Part shown: positions 11,880 through 25,253 of the stretch, one piece after another | Numbering within the stretch: position 1 is the stretch's first letter | How the letters are laid out: each line of letters begins with the position of its first letter | Assembly: GCA_947179155.2 (NCBI GenBank) | Contig: OX359267.1 | Location: forward strand, 42,494,292-42,558,291 | DNA from: Hedera helix | Lineage: Eukaryota > Streptophyta > Magnoliopsida > Apiales > Araliaceae | Length of the DNA stretch: 64,000 nucleotides | Reading direction: 5' to 3' | Notes under the pieces: generated by a model | What the model was told of the DNA's origin: nothing | Databases searched by the model: none | What the model saw: only the letters and a program-made list of their open reading frames with translations | Made by a program: the position numbers and the translations under genes

Positions 11880-12928
11880 GGTATATATGTATATACATAT
11901 ATATATGTATGTATTTATGCATGCATGTAAATTAAATATGAGTAAAAATGTCAGGTACTATTTTTCAATTTTGGATGAACGGATTATATAGTTTAAATGC
12001 GGTGGTGATCCTGTTGTTTAATTTGGTACATAATGCGACAAGAGATCGATTAGCTATAATATTAAGAACCTTTGGTGAACAAACTAGGTGGTTAAAAGAG
12101 AGACACTAATATGGACTACAAAGCTTGGTCTTTCTCCTTCAATCATCAATAAGGTAGAACTAGATCCTGGAAATCTGTTGTCTTGATTTCTAACCTCGAC
12201 CTTATAATAATAATATGAATATCATGAGTATGATAGTACAAATATTGTTGGCATATTGGTTTCTATAATTGAAAATATGGTCCACATGAAATTATGAATC
12301 TTTTGCTGCTTCTTCTTGGAGGAAAATACAAGAACCAAATGATTGAATTACATATCATCTTTCAGTCAGAGTTATCTTCTTACAGTACTGAACCAGAACA
12401 ATGAAATTTCTCGGTTGGACATTTCTTTCTTTAAGTGCAATTTCCTTTTTCTTATTCATTGACAATAAGTAGTAAAAACAACAAGACTTGATGTTGCTTA
12501 TTGAAACTTTATTAAATAGTAATCACTCTTTTTTGTAATATTGACAGCGAATTGAAAGCCTTTTCCTTTTTTGTTGCTTATTTGAATGAACTTTGACAAT
12601 CTTTTCTTCAGAATTTAGCATTGATTAAGGACTTGTATATATATTCGCTAAGCGAACAAAACCAAATTGATCAGGCCTCTAATTTTCTTTAATTGGGGTC
12701 TACTTATGATTCTGAACAGTGAAATGGATTCGTACTCACAAAATCATGATTAAGACTCTTATGCAGAAGAAAAAAAATAATACACACAAAAGAAAAGACT
12801 AATTTAAGACGAGCATCATTTGTAAGTGGTTATAACTGATACAATATTATAAAAGTACTAAAACGAGTGAAGATAATAAAACTCAAAAGTGGAAACAATA
12901 ACTATATTATGTAGACCGATATATCATA
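10592..12928. other. Spacer, simple repeats, no gene
   Basis: Contains a TA/TG/CA-rich patch (about 11,800-11,930, variants of ATGTATGTATGCATGC and a TA run). ORFs up to 93 codons here show no domain, signal or composition suggesting a protein. Confidence 0.5.
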
Positions 12929-12930
12929 TA

Positions 12931-13188
12931 CTCCCTCTGTTGCAAATTATAATATAATATTAATTTTTTAAAAATTAATTTTAAATATTTTAAATTAAAA
13001 ATTAACATGCATTTAATTAGTTCATATCATTACAATTATAAATATCATAAATTATGTAAAACATAATACAAGTTATAAGATTTAATGCTTTCTAAATTTA
13101 TATGAATCATGCAAATTTTATATTTAAAAATATTTTAAATTAATTTTTTTTACAATATTATTAATTTTATAATTTAAAACAAAAAGAG
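12931..13188. mobile_element. Stowaway MITE (258 bp)
   Basis: The left terminus CTCCCTCTGTTGCAAATTAT and the inverted right terminus CTCTTTTTGTTTTAAATTAT pair with each other. The element is flanked on both sides by a TA dinucleotide (12,929-12,930 and 13,189-13,190), which is the Tc1/mariner target duplication. The interior is AT-rich and non-coding. Confidence 0.75.
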
Positions 13189-13439
13189 TATGTCGCATCA
13201 AATTATTATTAGTGAAGGCAATTGCGAAGGGATTATGTGACATATAACACGGTTCATGCTGGCCGCCATAAGGTTCTGTTGCTACAGAAACTTTGTAAAC
13301 GCGCTTCCTAAGAAAAAGTCTCAAAAGAAAAGAATATACATTAATTTAAGGAATTAACAAAAACAAGTTGTACGATCGAGTTTTGGAGTCTCGACAAAAG
13401 AATATATATATATATATATATATGGAACTGATTCAGTTC

Positions 13440-14640
13440 CATACTTAGATTGGAATATTTATTCATCTAATTTAATTTTGTCCGTTTGTTATGAGATCGA
13501 ATAACTTTGGAAAAAAATACCGCATAACAGTAATTAATAGCACTGTACAATTATTATACGATATATGACCCATAAAAAAATAATTAAATTACTACTCGGC
13601 TTTGTCAAAATGAAGTACCATATAATTGTTATGTACCACTTTTATTGGTATCACATAACAATTATATTGTATGAATAAATTGTTAGGCGGTAGGAACCAA
13701 ATCAGGTATAACGATCCTTGCAATTCCACTATAGTATTAACTTTTTGTTGTGCTTATAATTGCATGCTCTTGTGTGAACAACTCTCACTTCCATTCAAAA
13801 AAAATCACAGAGCAAAATAGAGAGGAAAACTCAAAATTTGATTTCTTCTTCAATTCATCTACTTCTTCTTCAAATTCAGATCACCTTATTATTCACAGAA
13901 TGTGAATTAAAGAACAGTTCTCGACTCCCAGAAAATTTTCAACTTCTTTCAAAAAAAAAAAACACAGAACAAAATAGACTAGAACAAAGGAGAAAACTCA
14001 AACTTGATTTCTTCTTCACATTCACATTCAAATATTGTAAATTAATTCTTGATCGATTAACAAATGAAACTTATATAGCTATAATATATAGCAAGAAAAA
14101 TTTTAGATGAAGAGAGAGAGAGAGAGAGAAATGGTTTCTTGAATCTTAAACTACAACTTCTTGGAGGAAGGAAAATAATTGTTCTATATTTTTGTTACCG
14201 CATAATTATTATGTGTCACCACTAGATACAACATAACAATTATGTGGCTCAATTTCTTTTTATTTTTTAACCGCAGCTCTTTTCTTATCTTTTGTTCCTA
14301 CTGTACAATTGTTATATGTTACCTACAATTGTTATGCGGCACCACTAGGTAACGCATAATAATTGTTAGGCTTTTTTTTCCTACTACGACTGTTTTCTTA
14401 TGTTTTGTTGTTATCGCATAATTGTTACGCTGCTCTAATAGGTACCATATAACAACTATGTGGTACTTCTGAGGGATAATTAAGTCATTTTTTTATATGG
14501 GTCATATACCACATAACAACTATGCGGTGTTGCTAATAATTGTTATGCGGTATCTTTTTTTTCAAAACCTTTCGATCACGCACAACAAACAGATAAGATT
14601 GAATTTGATGGATAAATGTTCCGGTTTAACTTTAAATTTG
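13440..14640. mobile_element. Element with long terminal inverted repeats (about 1.2 kb)
   Basis: The left arm (about 13,450-13,600) reappears inverted at about 14,470-14,630. Shared blocks include TTTATTCATC/TTTATCCATC, GTTTGTTATGAGATCGAA/GTTTGTTGTGCGTGATCGAA, ATACCGCATAAC and ATATGACCCATA. The arms are roughly 150-200 bp, with exact ends unclear. The interior holds an imperfect direct duplication rich in TTCTTCTTC (about 13,800-14,060) and several ACCGCATAA...TTATGCGGTA palindromic units. Long arms suggest a Mutator-like or foldback element; no transposase or clear 9-bp target duplication was found. Confidence 0.55.
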
Positions 14641-17600
14641 GATCATTTCTTATATATATATATAATTGTTCATGGCATTAACAAAAATAGAGTCGCACGA
14701 TTTTGATTCCAATCTGGCATGTTTATATATCAAAAAATATGCAGATGTTAAGTAGGTGTTTTTCCTATAATTTTTTGTGTGGTTAGGGTTAATCGATCTG
14801 TTTCCAATGTTGTTTGTCGGCTTTGGATTCAATAGGGACAATCAGGGCGGGGCTATATGCATCATTACTGTCTAGCTCTAATGACTTTCGGAGGTTCCTG
14901 GTTTCTTACTTGTTTTTTAGTATTATATTAACTACCAAGATACCTCATTTCAAGACATTCCAATGGTAAAATCTTGTGTAAAAAATGGTTTCATGCCATT
15001 TTATGCCTAATAATTATTATAAAAAAAAAGTTATTATGTTTTACAAAAAAGTTACTATGTTTTACGTACGGCTAGACCTAAATGCCGTTGCACACAATTT
15101 TAAACCTAATATAATGGATAAATATAAAACCTTGTGCAAAACCAGGATACTTCATCTCAAGACATTCCAATGGTAAAATCTTGTGTAAAAATGGTTTAAT
15201 AGAGATACGGTATAAACCTAATTTGAATTGGAATCGGAAACGCCAAAAAATATCAGCTCCCTAAAATTTTGTAAAATAAATTTTACGAAATTATCCTCAA
15301 TATCAAAAGTGTAATTTAAAATATTATTTTTAAATATGTCAACTATAGATCTTAAAATTTGGATCATGCACCTAATTATCAACCACAATTTTCTAACTAA
15401 AATGAGGGAGCATAAATCGTTTTGGCAAAGCGGTGCGATGTGGTGTGATAAAACAAAACAGTTATAAAAGTTTCATATATAGGAGAAATAAATGTCTAAC
15501 AGTTATAAAAGTTTCTTTTTTTCTAATAAAAAAGAAATAAAGCTCACACGTTTTTGGTAAGAATTGAATATGACCTCATTTTTAACCATTCTTGTGACTG
15601 ATCAAATTCTAAAACCGATCAACCAAGTATCTATCTAACTATAATAAACTAAGTAATTAATACTAGATCATAATCAAAATTATGCCTTTAATTAGAACTT
15701 GATTTGTTTAATAAATCATGAGCAACTTATAATTAGGTTGAAAGTGGTCCTTTTGCAATCTCGCTATGATTTCCATATCTTATCACGCATTCAACGAAAA
15801 TTGCAAATCTTTGAATCACACTAACTAATATATACTCCACCTCCATATATTAATCAATATTAGATGACTCCCTAACTAAAATTCGATACAACTAAAAAAG
15901 TAGGCAGGCACCATTCATCCTTGGTAGTCAAATTGTTGTTGAATTCTACTAATTCTAATTAACTCTTGATTTATTAAAATGCAAGATGAATTAATGCAAG
16001 TAATGATATATACATAGTTATAACTGAAAGACTTCAAAATAATGAGGTACATAAACCTTACATATTGTGCATGGAACTAAATTCAATTGGCCAAATATTT
16101 TACCAATAATTTAACTTTTATGTATGTTATAGCTATCATGTAAACATATATAAATATATGAAGGGAGAATGTTTCATCGAAAATGGGGTTAGGAAAGGCT
16201 AGCCAATAGTAATAGTAATAATAATAATAAAGAAAGAAAAGAAGTGAGAAAAAGTAGATTGTTGGGGTTCAACGGAAAAGAAGACAGTTCATTGGAAATA
16301 GAGTTTGGTCTTTATCGTAGATGATTGCTGCAGAGTTGCGTTGCTTTTTATTAATTAGTTTGTATGGTCCAGAGTCCAGTCACATGGATTCTCTTCTCTC
16401 CTCCACTGTCAAATAAAGAAAGACACTAGTCCTACTGACTCGACTTCTGTTTAACTGTCTCCCCATAATTTCTCCCCCATTCATTTCACCTGCGTCCAAG
16501 AGAGAGAGAATGACATATATACATACGTACGTACGTACATACATACATACATATGTATATGCAGAGGGAGAAAGAATTCTTAAATTAGATATACATACTC
16601 ATATATATAGAGAGATTTTTTTACACAGAGCGAGCGACAGATTTAACTACGTCAAAGGCTTCTTCTTCTTCTTTTATCTTTAAAACCCTACCAAGACTAA
16701 TGAAACAAGCGTCGTACTTTCTACAGTCAAATGAAAAAAGTGCATATAATTGGTTCTTTATCTGAATACATGTTAAGGGGGGAACAAGTGATGAAAGAGA
16801 AGTAAATGACTGATGGGTCGCCTTATTGATTTGTAAATATTATTTTAAGTAATTGATATTGTTAAAATAAAATAATGCTAACAAAATAAATATATATCTA
16901 ATGAAATTTTTATAATTATTCTAATAATACTTAACGGTTAACACTTTAAGCTCGCTTATTGTTGTGATAACACTATTTTTTGTTTTGACAATGTTAATGG
17001 TCATATTTTAAAAACATGTGTCTATTTTCATTAGTTACAAAAAATGCATCAATATTCCCTCCTTCTAGGCTAGTAACCAAAGTAAGAAAATAAAGAAATC
17101 CCAATTCAATAGTATTTCTTCCATCTAAAATTGATCGTCTATCTTGAAAATCAAAGTATCAACATTTAATCATAATTACATTTAAGTTGTTGATATTGTC
17201 ACAATATTAGTGATATTATTAGAGAAATAAGTAGTGTTGAAATTGCACAGTTTTATTCAGACAAGTGAAAAAATGATGCTAAATTCATTTTGCTCTAACC
17301 GCGTCATTAATGCTCTACCATTATTAATTAATTATCTGTTTTTGTAATTGTCTTTTGTTAATATAATGTACTCGGCTATAGAGAGGATAGTGAAGGAATT
17401 TTAAAAACCAATGATTGACATTTAATTGTTCTGAGACTAATTTTTTTTTTTAAAATGTGGAGAAACATATAAATATAAGATGGAGGGGCTATTAATCACA
17501 AAGTTGTACACCTTTTGTGCTTACTTAAAAAGTAATTATATTTATCTAGGAACCTATAAACTAGTACTAAATAATTGTCTTGATTAATTAAAGTGTGTTG

Positions 17601-17997
17601 GAATTAACCTCTTTTTGTTACCCGTAAATATGTTGGACAGAAGCTTATTACTTGAATTCCACATGATGTAAACAATCCTTCACAAAGAATTCTTTCCTAC
17701 TATATATTTCAACTAAAATAATAGTAAGAGAAAGAGAGAGATGAGAATCATTTTATCAATTTCGATATAAACAATAGATGTATACAACGCATACACACAT
17801 ACATACAAAAGTCTCACGTGTAAGTTTCCGTAGATATGGCGTAAAGCCTTTAAAAGGGAAGGAAGAAAGACACCCTTCTTGTATACTTACTCCATCTATC
17901 TATACTTTTTTATTTCTTAGTTCCCCATTCATTTCTCACTCTTTTTTTCTTTCTTCTTAATTCAAAAGTCCCGGCCATAATATAAATATATTTATAC
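14641..17997. other. Upstream spacer and promoter region of the bHLH gene
   Basis: No protein gene was found. A near-perfect direct repeat built on CAAGACATTCCAATGGTAAA occurs at about 14,946-14,990 and 15,152-15,198. ACGT/ACAT tetranucleotide repeats lie at about 16,523-16,556. The last few hundred bases are CT-rich and probably include the bHLH 5' UTR. Confidence 0.45.
17815..17820 (+). promoter_or_regulatory. G-box (CACGTG) upstream of bHLH gene
   Basis: A perfect CACGTG palindrome lies about 180 bp upstream of the bHLH start codon. G-boxes are binding sites for bHLH and bZIP factors. Here it is a sequence match only, possibly inside the 5' UTR, so its function is an inference. Confidence 0.35.
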
Positions 17998-20186
17998 ATG
18001 GCATTAGAAAGTGTGGTATTTCAGCAAGACCCTTTTACTAGTTATGGTTGTAAAGATTTCTACGCCATGGACGATATAGGAGGTGGTTATTTCGGTAATT
18101 TTGATCATGAACAGAAGAAGGTTCATGATCAATGGTGCAGTTTCAATGAAAATAATAATAATAATAACTGGAAGTACAATTATTCTCCTCCTTCTTCAAT
18201 GATGCAGACCAACTCTTCCTCCCCTGATGAGGTTTGCATCGGAATTACTGATCATGGATTCTTCACCGGGGTTTACCCTCCTCCGTCGGCAACACCTCCT
18301 CCTGCCGCCGCAAGAAGAAAGAGAAGGCGCATCAAGAGCTCCAAGAACAAGGAAGAAGTGGAGAACCAAAGAATGACTCACATTGCCGTTGAACGTAATC
18401 GTCGGAAACAGATGAACGATTACCTCGCCGTTCTCCGATCAATGATGCCGCCTTCCTATGCTCAAAGGGTACTTTTTCTCTCTCACACACAAAAACACAC
18501 TAGTTGACAAGATTTCTATAGAGAATTGATATTCTCTCTCACATGAGTGTACTATTCACGTGAGAAATAACTTATGAAATTATCATTTTTACTTATAAAA
18601 ATATCAAAAAAAAATTATATTCAATAAAGATATGCACGTCAAAAGATCTGGAAATTTTTTGAAAAAAATGTACGTAATTGTTTTTATATTTCAGATATAA
18701 CTTTTTTTTATACCAAATATACGAGGGGAATCCTTCTATATTGAGTGTACATAAAGGTTTGTATGATTAATGACTAGTGATTTTACATGTCGATTTAATC
18801 ACGCTTCTTGTATTATACAGTAGTGTGATCTAATTGCATAACTTTTAATCATGTTACAATCAAATTAATAATGGGAATTAATATTTCTTCAAGTTAATTT
18901 GATATTTTTATAATATTAAATAATATTTAATTGTAAAAATATCATAATTGATATTTTCACAAATTAATTTGATATTTTTATAAAATCAAATGAGTCTTAC
19001 TTATGAAAATATTAAATTAACTTGTGAAAATATCAATCCCTTTAATATACAGTAGATTAATCATGTTAGTATTCAATTATTAGAACTTCTTGATCTGCGA
19101 AAAACTTTATCTAAATTAGCATTCCAAATTTTAATATACGTACAAACAAAAAGTAAGTAGACGAAGGCAATTTGTTGTTAGTTGTCTTTTTCTTCGAAAA
19201 ATGATTATAGTTAAAGTAGGTCATTCTTTATGAATTATTTTCGGTTCTCCCTAAATTAAGCTATGTTAACAAAAGTCAAAAAATTATTAAATGCTCTAGA
19301 AGCAAATGAATAGTAAGTTTCCCTCTTTTACATAACATGGGGTCCACAAGTGATGGGGTCTTTGTAGACCCCACTCTTATGTGAGATGATGGAGTATACT
19401 GTTCATTTTCTCTTAGGACACCAAATAATTTTTCGCAAAAGTCGTACATATCGCATCGGTTAAGCAAGATTGGGTTTGGAAAAGTATTCCTAATTAATGA
19501 AATAATATAGGTGTTATATGTTGCTTAATAATTAATTGTTTGCCCTAATTAATTTATTTCTCTATTATTTTGTGTAGGGTGACCAAGCATCAATAGTAGG
19601 GGGTGCCATTAATTATGTGAAGGAGCTTGAACAACTCCTCCAATTCTTGGAAGCTAGAAAACAAGTCAAGCATCAGGAATCCAATAATACCAATGATGAT
19701 GACTCTCCAATTTTTGCCAATTTCTTCACTTTCCCTCAATACTCGACTCGTCCGACGAGCCACAAAAGCTCAGTGGCAGCCAAATCGATGGCCGAAACGC
19801 AGTCTAGGGCCGCAGACATTGAAGTGACCATGGTGGAAAGTCATGCCAACATCAAAATATTAGCAAAAAAACAACCAAAACAGCTCTTTAAGATGGTTAG
19901 TGGGTTTCAGTCTATTGGCCTTATGATCCTCCATCTTAACATCACAACCGTTGATAATAGGGTACTATACTCTTTCAATCTAAAGGTAATTTGTTAATAT
20001 AGTTGTTACACTCATGATTTTCTTGTGCATTTTTTATTTATTTTTAAATGAAACATTAAATGCTTGTAATATTGTTTTATTTGGAGCTAGGTTGAGGATG
20101 ATTGCCAGCTGACAACTGTGAATGAGATAGCAACTACTGTGCATGAGATGGTGATTATGATTCAAGAAGAAGCCGTCTTTTGTTGA
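17998..20186 (+). CDS. bHLH96: bHLH transcription factor, group Ia (bHLH94/96-like), three exons
   Basis: The exons are 17,998-18,468, 19,578-19,985 and 20,091-20,186, all phase 0 with GT...AG borders, giving 324 aa. That matches the roughly 300-320 aa of the Arabidopsis bHLH94/96 proteins. The start MALESVVFQQDPF is typical of the subgroup. A basic nuclear-localisation patch (RRKRRR, residues 106-111) precedes the bHLH domain (about 126-178). The basic region has the H-E-R residues H128, E132 and R136 expected for E-box DNA binding, and intron 1 falls in the loop (YAQR|GDQAS). The C-terminal ACT-like fold (about 238-310, IEVTMVESHANIKILAKK) is the usual dimerisation module. It should act as a nuclear DNA-binding regulator; the subgroup includes stomatal regulators, but this branch is less well characterised. 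The closest name is a bHLH96-like paralog, inferred by similarity from memory. Confidence 0.9.
18469..19577 (+). other. bHLH intron 1 with dispersed AT-rich repeat
   Basis: This 1.1-kb intron carries, at about 18,526-19,040, sequence built on GAGAATTGATATT, TTAATTTGATATTTTTATAA and ATGAGTCTTACTTATGAAAA. Related sequence recurs at 49,768-49,990, so it is probably a dispersed repeat inserted in the intron. Confidence 0.6.
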
Positions 20187-21640
20187 AAACCCTATCTTTT
20201 CGTGTAATATATTTAGCAATCTTTTAATTACCATTTTATACAGTTGCATTAATTTTGAGTTGCTAAAACTTAATAAATTGGTTTTAGAATGTTGGTTCAG
20301 AAATTTTGCCGAATGCAAGGGATAATGAATGAAATTAGTGTCTTTTTTTTTTTGTTGTTGTAATTTTCCATTGTTATAGAGTTTAGAAGGAAAAATAAAA
20401 AATAATTTCAAACCCTAAATGAAAATATAAGATCATATCAGTTCTAAGATAATGCCTTCACATGATGCTCCAAACCCTAGTCACTTTATTAAGACATATA
20501 TACCATGAATTATAGTGAGGTCTATATTATTTTGGCCGGTAGTTCTTAAATGAATGATTATAATCACTTTATTCAGAAAAATATTATTATAATTACTTGT
20601 ACAGCTAAACTAGAAAAGTAATGGAAATGATCTGAATCCAGATTTTCGGGGACAACATTTCTAATTTGTGTTTCAAAAATAAAATTCTAAAACTGTCTAT
20701 TAATATTGGTCTGTCAATCCATCATTTGGTCTATTTTTGTTTAAGACTCTGAGCAGATGTCTTAATCATTGAACTGTTGAAAGGAATAATTTAAATGTTT
20801 CCTTCTCTAAATTTTTGGTCAATATATGAAACCCCGAATAATGTGCAAGATAACATGCATTGTCACAATCCTTCTTTAAAATACTATTCTGCATTCCAAG
20901 GAAAGGTACTATTTTGTTTTTTAAGTATTATAATTTGCATAAGATGCATATAAATAAATAAATTTTAGTTTTTAGTTTCACAAATTAAAAAAATTCAGTA
21001 GTTTAAGGCTAATATTAGCCAATTATCACAAAAAAAAATTATGTTTAATTATATATGTCCTGCGTAAATCTTAATATTATAAAAAGAAGTTTTAATGATA
21101 ACATAGGACTCTCTTTTTTGTTTTTATCAACAACTGGGAAAATACTTATTTTTTTAATTAATTTGTAGCTTGGTTTTAATGTGAGTGTATACATTTAGGT
21201 GTGTATAATATAATTAAGTTGTAGAATTAGTATGTACGTGTTAACATTTTTCTTGTTAAAATTACTAAAATCGTAAGTTAAATTTTTACTGCGAAATGTT
21301 TGAATTCAACTCCAAACTTTTCCAATACTTTCATTTGTATTGTTCTCCAGTAGAAGAAAGAAAAATATAGAGAGCCCCTTTTCTATGAAAGCAAGTGATG
21401 CTATTGATGTTGTCTCATTAAACCTACTGATCCAGCTCTTAGATCTCTAATTGGGCCTTTATTCCCTTTTTGGTTTAAAACTTGGATCGAAAAGTTCTGC
21501 ACATTTTCACTGTTTATCTTAATTTGGCTTCATTCTCAAATGAAATGTTGGTCAAAAGCTGAACTTTTTGCAGAATTATATCATGTTTCTTGCTGCTTGC
21601 AAAATCTGCTACATCTTCTCATGTATCCTGAATATTTATT

Positions 21641-21710
<70 letters not shown>

Positions 21711-22563
21711 TGTGTTTGTGTGTGTGTGTGTCAGTGTGTGTTGAAATGACTTGTATGGATTACTTCGTCCCTCTTTTTGATTGGTTACAAACTTTGGAAC
21801 ATGGTGGCTTTTCAATAAAATCAGAAGGTTAAGGAAGTGATAGTAGCAGTAACGGAAAAGCCAAGAAAGATGCATACAATGTCAAAAGCCTATGCAAAGG
21901 AAAATAAATATGGAGAGAAATTGCATTATGAGGTAGATTGGATAATCAGTCCAAGAGGGCTCTTCTATTTTTTCAGGGGTATGTAGGCATGGAAGTTTGT
22001 GAAAATAGCTTTGTTTAGGCTTCTTGATGAGAACTTCATGCTAAATCGTAAGGGATAACCTCACATTGGTTAAATATAACTTAGTGTGAGTTGATATAGG
22101 TTTTACCTTCTCCCTTTGGATTATTAACTTTTCAAGGTGGTCAAAAGGGCTAAGATTTGTATCATTGGCTTATCAATATTGAGAGTTATGCTTGCGGATC
22201 AGCGCACGTAGGGTTAGTGTCGCAAGGTAGGTGTTGTAAAGTTACTGTCACAATTTGGGTGTATTGAGAGAGTCACCACATCAATTACAAATTTAACTTG
22301 GTATGAGTTGATATAAGTCCCTTACTCTCTCCCCTTGAATAGCTAGGTGGGTTAAAGGAACTAAAGTTTTGTGTCACTACTATATTCATTTTTCTCATAT
22401 ATATATATATAGCATTGTCCTCACAAATGAACTTTATTACAAAATTTTATATTAGAAAAGGTTCATGAAACTACAATTATAAGTACTAGTATATATGAAA
22501 AAACTTATTATTTATACAAAATAAGTCAATAAGCCAAATCTAACATGCCTTACTCTTAACTTG

Positions 22564-22615
<52 letters not shown>

Positions 22616-25253
22616 AAATGTCGAGTTTAATTAGGTCTATAAAAGGCCATCATATTGGAACTATTCAATCACATTTTACATTAATTGATGCCCTAATTAA
22701 ATCCCGAACAAAACTTAAAATATCTGTCTTATATATGATTATTGTTAATTTTTCCTCTGAATTTACTTGTGATCAAGGTAGGGTGTAGTTGAAAGAGACG
22801 TACATTATGGTATAGAAAGGGAAAATGATGAAAGGAAAGAAAAATAAGTCCGAATTTCTCATCAGATTCTATAAAAAAATCTGGAGAAAAGTATGGCCCA
22901 ATATGAAAGTAGAAATGAAACTTGAATTGAAGCTTCAAAGTCATCAAATCTTTCGAGAGCATTGCTGAACTAGAGGAGAAAGGAACAAATTTCTTGCCAA
23001 GAATCTTTCATGTTCATTAATTTGTTGCTATATATCCATCATGTCACCTATGCAGCAAGCTCTTCAAGGATTCTTCTTTCTTTTGGACAGCAAAAAACTT
23101 CATGTACGTAATCAAGATTGATTGAGGTGCAACAACTATAAAGTTTTGAACACTTGCTCATTTCATTTCGTCTCTTTTTTAGACTTTAGAAAATATGCGT
23201 CGACATTTCTAGATCGGTTCTACCCTGCCAACTTTTCTCTTTCTTTTGTATTTTATTGTCTAAGCAAAAGCATACTCCCTAGCTCCGCTTCAAAAATATT
23301 GGATCGGTTTTAACTTTTTAAACTCAATTTGAGATATTTTAAAATTAAAATAAATTTATTTAGTTTTAGATAATACATAAAAATTAGGTGTACACTTTTT
23401 AAAAATTTAAAGCACTATCAATTATTAAAAAATTATATTTAAAAGTTAAATCAATTTAAAAATATCAGTTGTTGATTTTAAAAAGTCAAATGTGATGTGA
23501 AACTGGTCTTTTCCAATCTCATTAATTTATATTTCGCATCAAATGTACATAGTATTTAACAAGGAAAATGTTTTATATACCGAATCGGCATACGATGCAG
23601 CTAACTAGACAGATGACACCTATCAAATACCATTAATTTTGGAGAGATTTATTATCTGTTTCATCTGTCTCCCCTCAATTGCCCGATGACTCGACGTATA
23701 TAACACAACTTTTTTTCATCAAGCTTTTGTCCAGTATAGAGGGGAGGGGCCGGCCAGCTAGAGGAAAGGAAAGTCGCAAATAATTGATAGAGTACAACTC
23801 TATATGTATCAGAAGATTCATCAAATATATATTCATATAGAGTTAAAGACAGTAGGATCACATGTCCTTCTGAAACTTCAAAATATGACAAGCAAGATAC
23901 AGAGGAGGACATGGAGAAACCTACAAATTAAAGCACAAAAAGGAAGGTAAAAGTTACCTAAGGATCTAACAAAATATCAATATATCGCAAGCCTGATATA
24001 TATATCTGTTTTCATATATGTTGCACAGATGTTACAGATTGGTTGACCAGAAAAAATGGAATCGAATCCTGTTGATTAATAATGGATTACATGACCTTAT
24101 GGGTGCATCATATTCTGTTTTTACTTTCTTTGTCAGGCAAGTAAGATTTTATGTACAAAATATATATATAGTACAACATTATTACAATGAACCATAAGCA
24201 AAACTAACCGAAAAAACTTTGAGACCGCCGAAGTTGACTATCTATACTAATAAGAGATTAATATCTTTTTTGTGATCTTTTGGCCTTAAGGTAGCATCCC
24301 TAATTAATCGTATTCTCCATCTGTTCATTTTTATCTGTTTTTTTTTCAAAGAAAAAAGTGCCTATTTTTTATTTTTCATTTATAGATTTTAAAAAATAAT
24401 TAATATCCCATATTATTTCTAAGCATTAAATGTTAATTTATTTCTTTTTATCTTTTAATGAATTTTAAAAGGCTATTATTGAGATTTTATATTTAAATAT
24501 AAACAATTAGAGAAAACATTGATTACTTTTCTTAAGTACGCTCCAAAATGTCAATTAAAAAAAGAAGGCTTTTTACTTACTGTCTTGTACAAAGATTACA
24601 ATATATGTAGCATGTCCATTAGGTCTGATCTTTTTTTTTTGTGCTAATTTTGACTCACACATTCAAACACCCACACACACATCTTTTGACTTTGACAAAA
24701 ATTAAACCACAAACCTCATAGATATCATGGGTTGGGTACTACTTTTGGTCTGTTGTTAGCCTTTATTTAAGCTTTGTATCTAATGGTCTTTGTTGTGAGA
24801 GATTTTGACTCTCCATGGGATGGGGTGGAACACGCAGCGCTTTGTCATTAATTAACTAGAGACCATGCATTTTTTAAAGATATTAATGATTAATAAGTTT
24901 CAGTCTTTTGATTGTTTTTGAAATAAAAAGAAAAAAACATTACATGAATGATATATCAACATATGAAAATTCTAGACTTCTTTTGTTTTTTATGAGGGTA
25001 AAGCTTATGGGTACATTTTAAAGGTAAGTGTAGAAGGACCCATCAATATATCTTTCCTGTCCTTCAAGATCAAAATTACGTAAGGGAAACAAATACATGC
25101 AAACAATTGGAATTTAAGTAACGCCATTGCAGTAGGTGCAATAAGTGTGACTAACCATTCTTACCATAAATAGTGATCAGCTTAATTCGTGACGCTACCC
25201 AATTAAAGAAGAGCACTTTGTAGAGGCTAATTAATATTTCAACTAATTAGGCA
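20187..25253. other. Spacer of 5 kb, microsatellites and MITE ends only
   Basis: No gene is supported. Present are a long GT run (21,651 to about 21,732), a TA run (about 22,567-22,612), a degenerate direct repeat around GTGAGTTGATATA (near 22,084 and 22,303), and single Stowaway-like ends near 23,275 (ATACTCCCTAGCTCC) and 24,308 (ATTCTCCATCTGTTC). Annotatable coding signal is absent on both strands. Confidence 0.5.
21651..21740. repeat. (TG)n microsatellite
   Basis: About 58 bases of perfect TG dinucleotides, then an interrupted GT/GTTT tail. ORFs on both strands here are artefacts of the repeat. Confidence 0.95.

Noticed and set aside
13838..14110. 90-codon ORF starting with a hydrophobic, signal-like segment
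   Set aside because: It lies in the interior of the long-TIR element in TTC/GAA-rich duplicated sequence; the rest of the translation is low complexity.
21540..21875. Cys-Val and Thr-His repeat ORFs
   Set aside because: They are products of the TG microsatellite on either strand.
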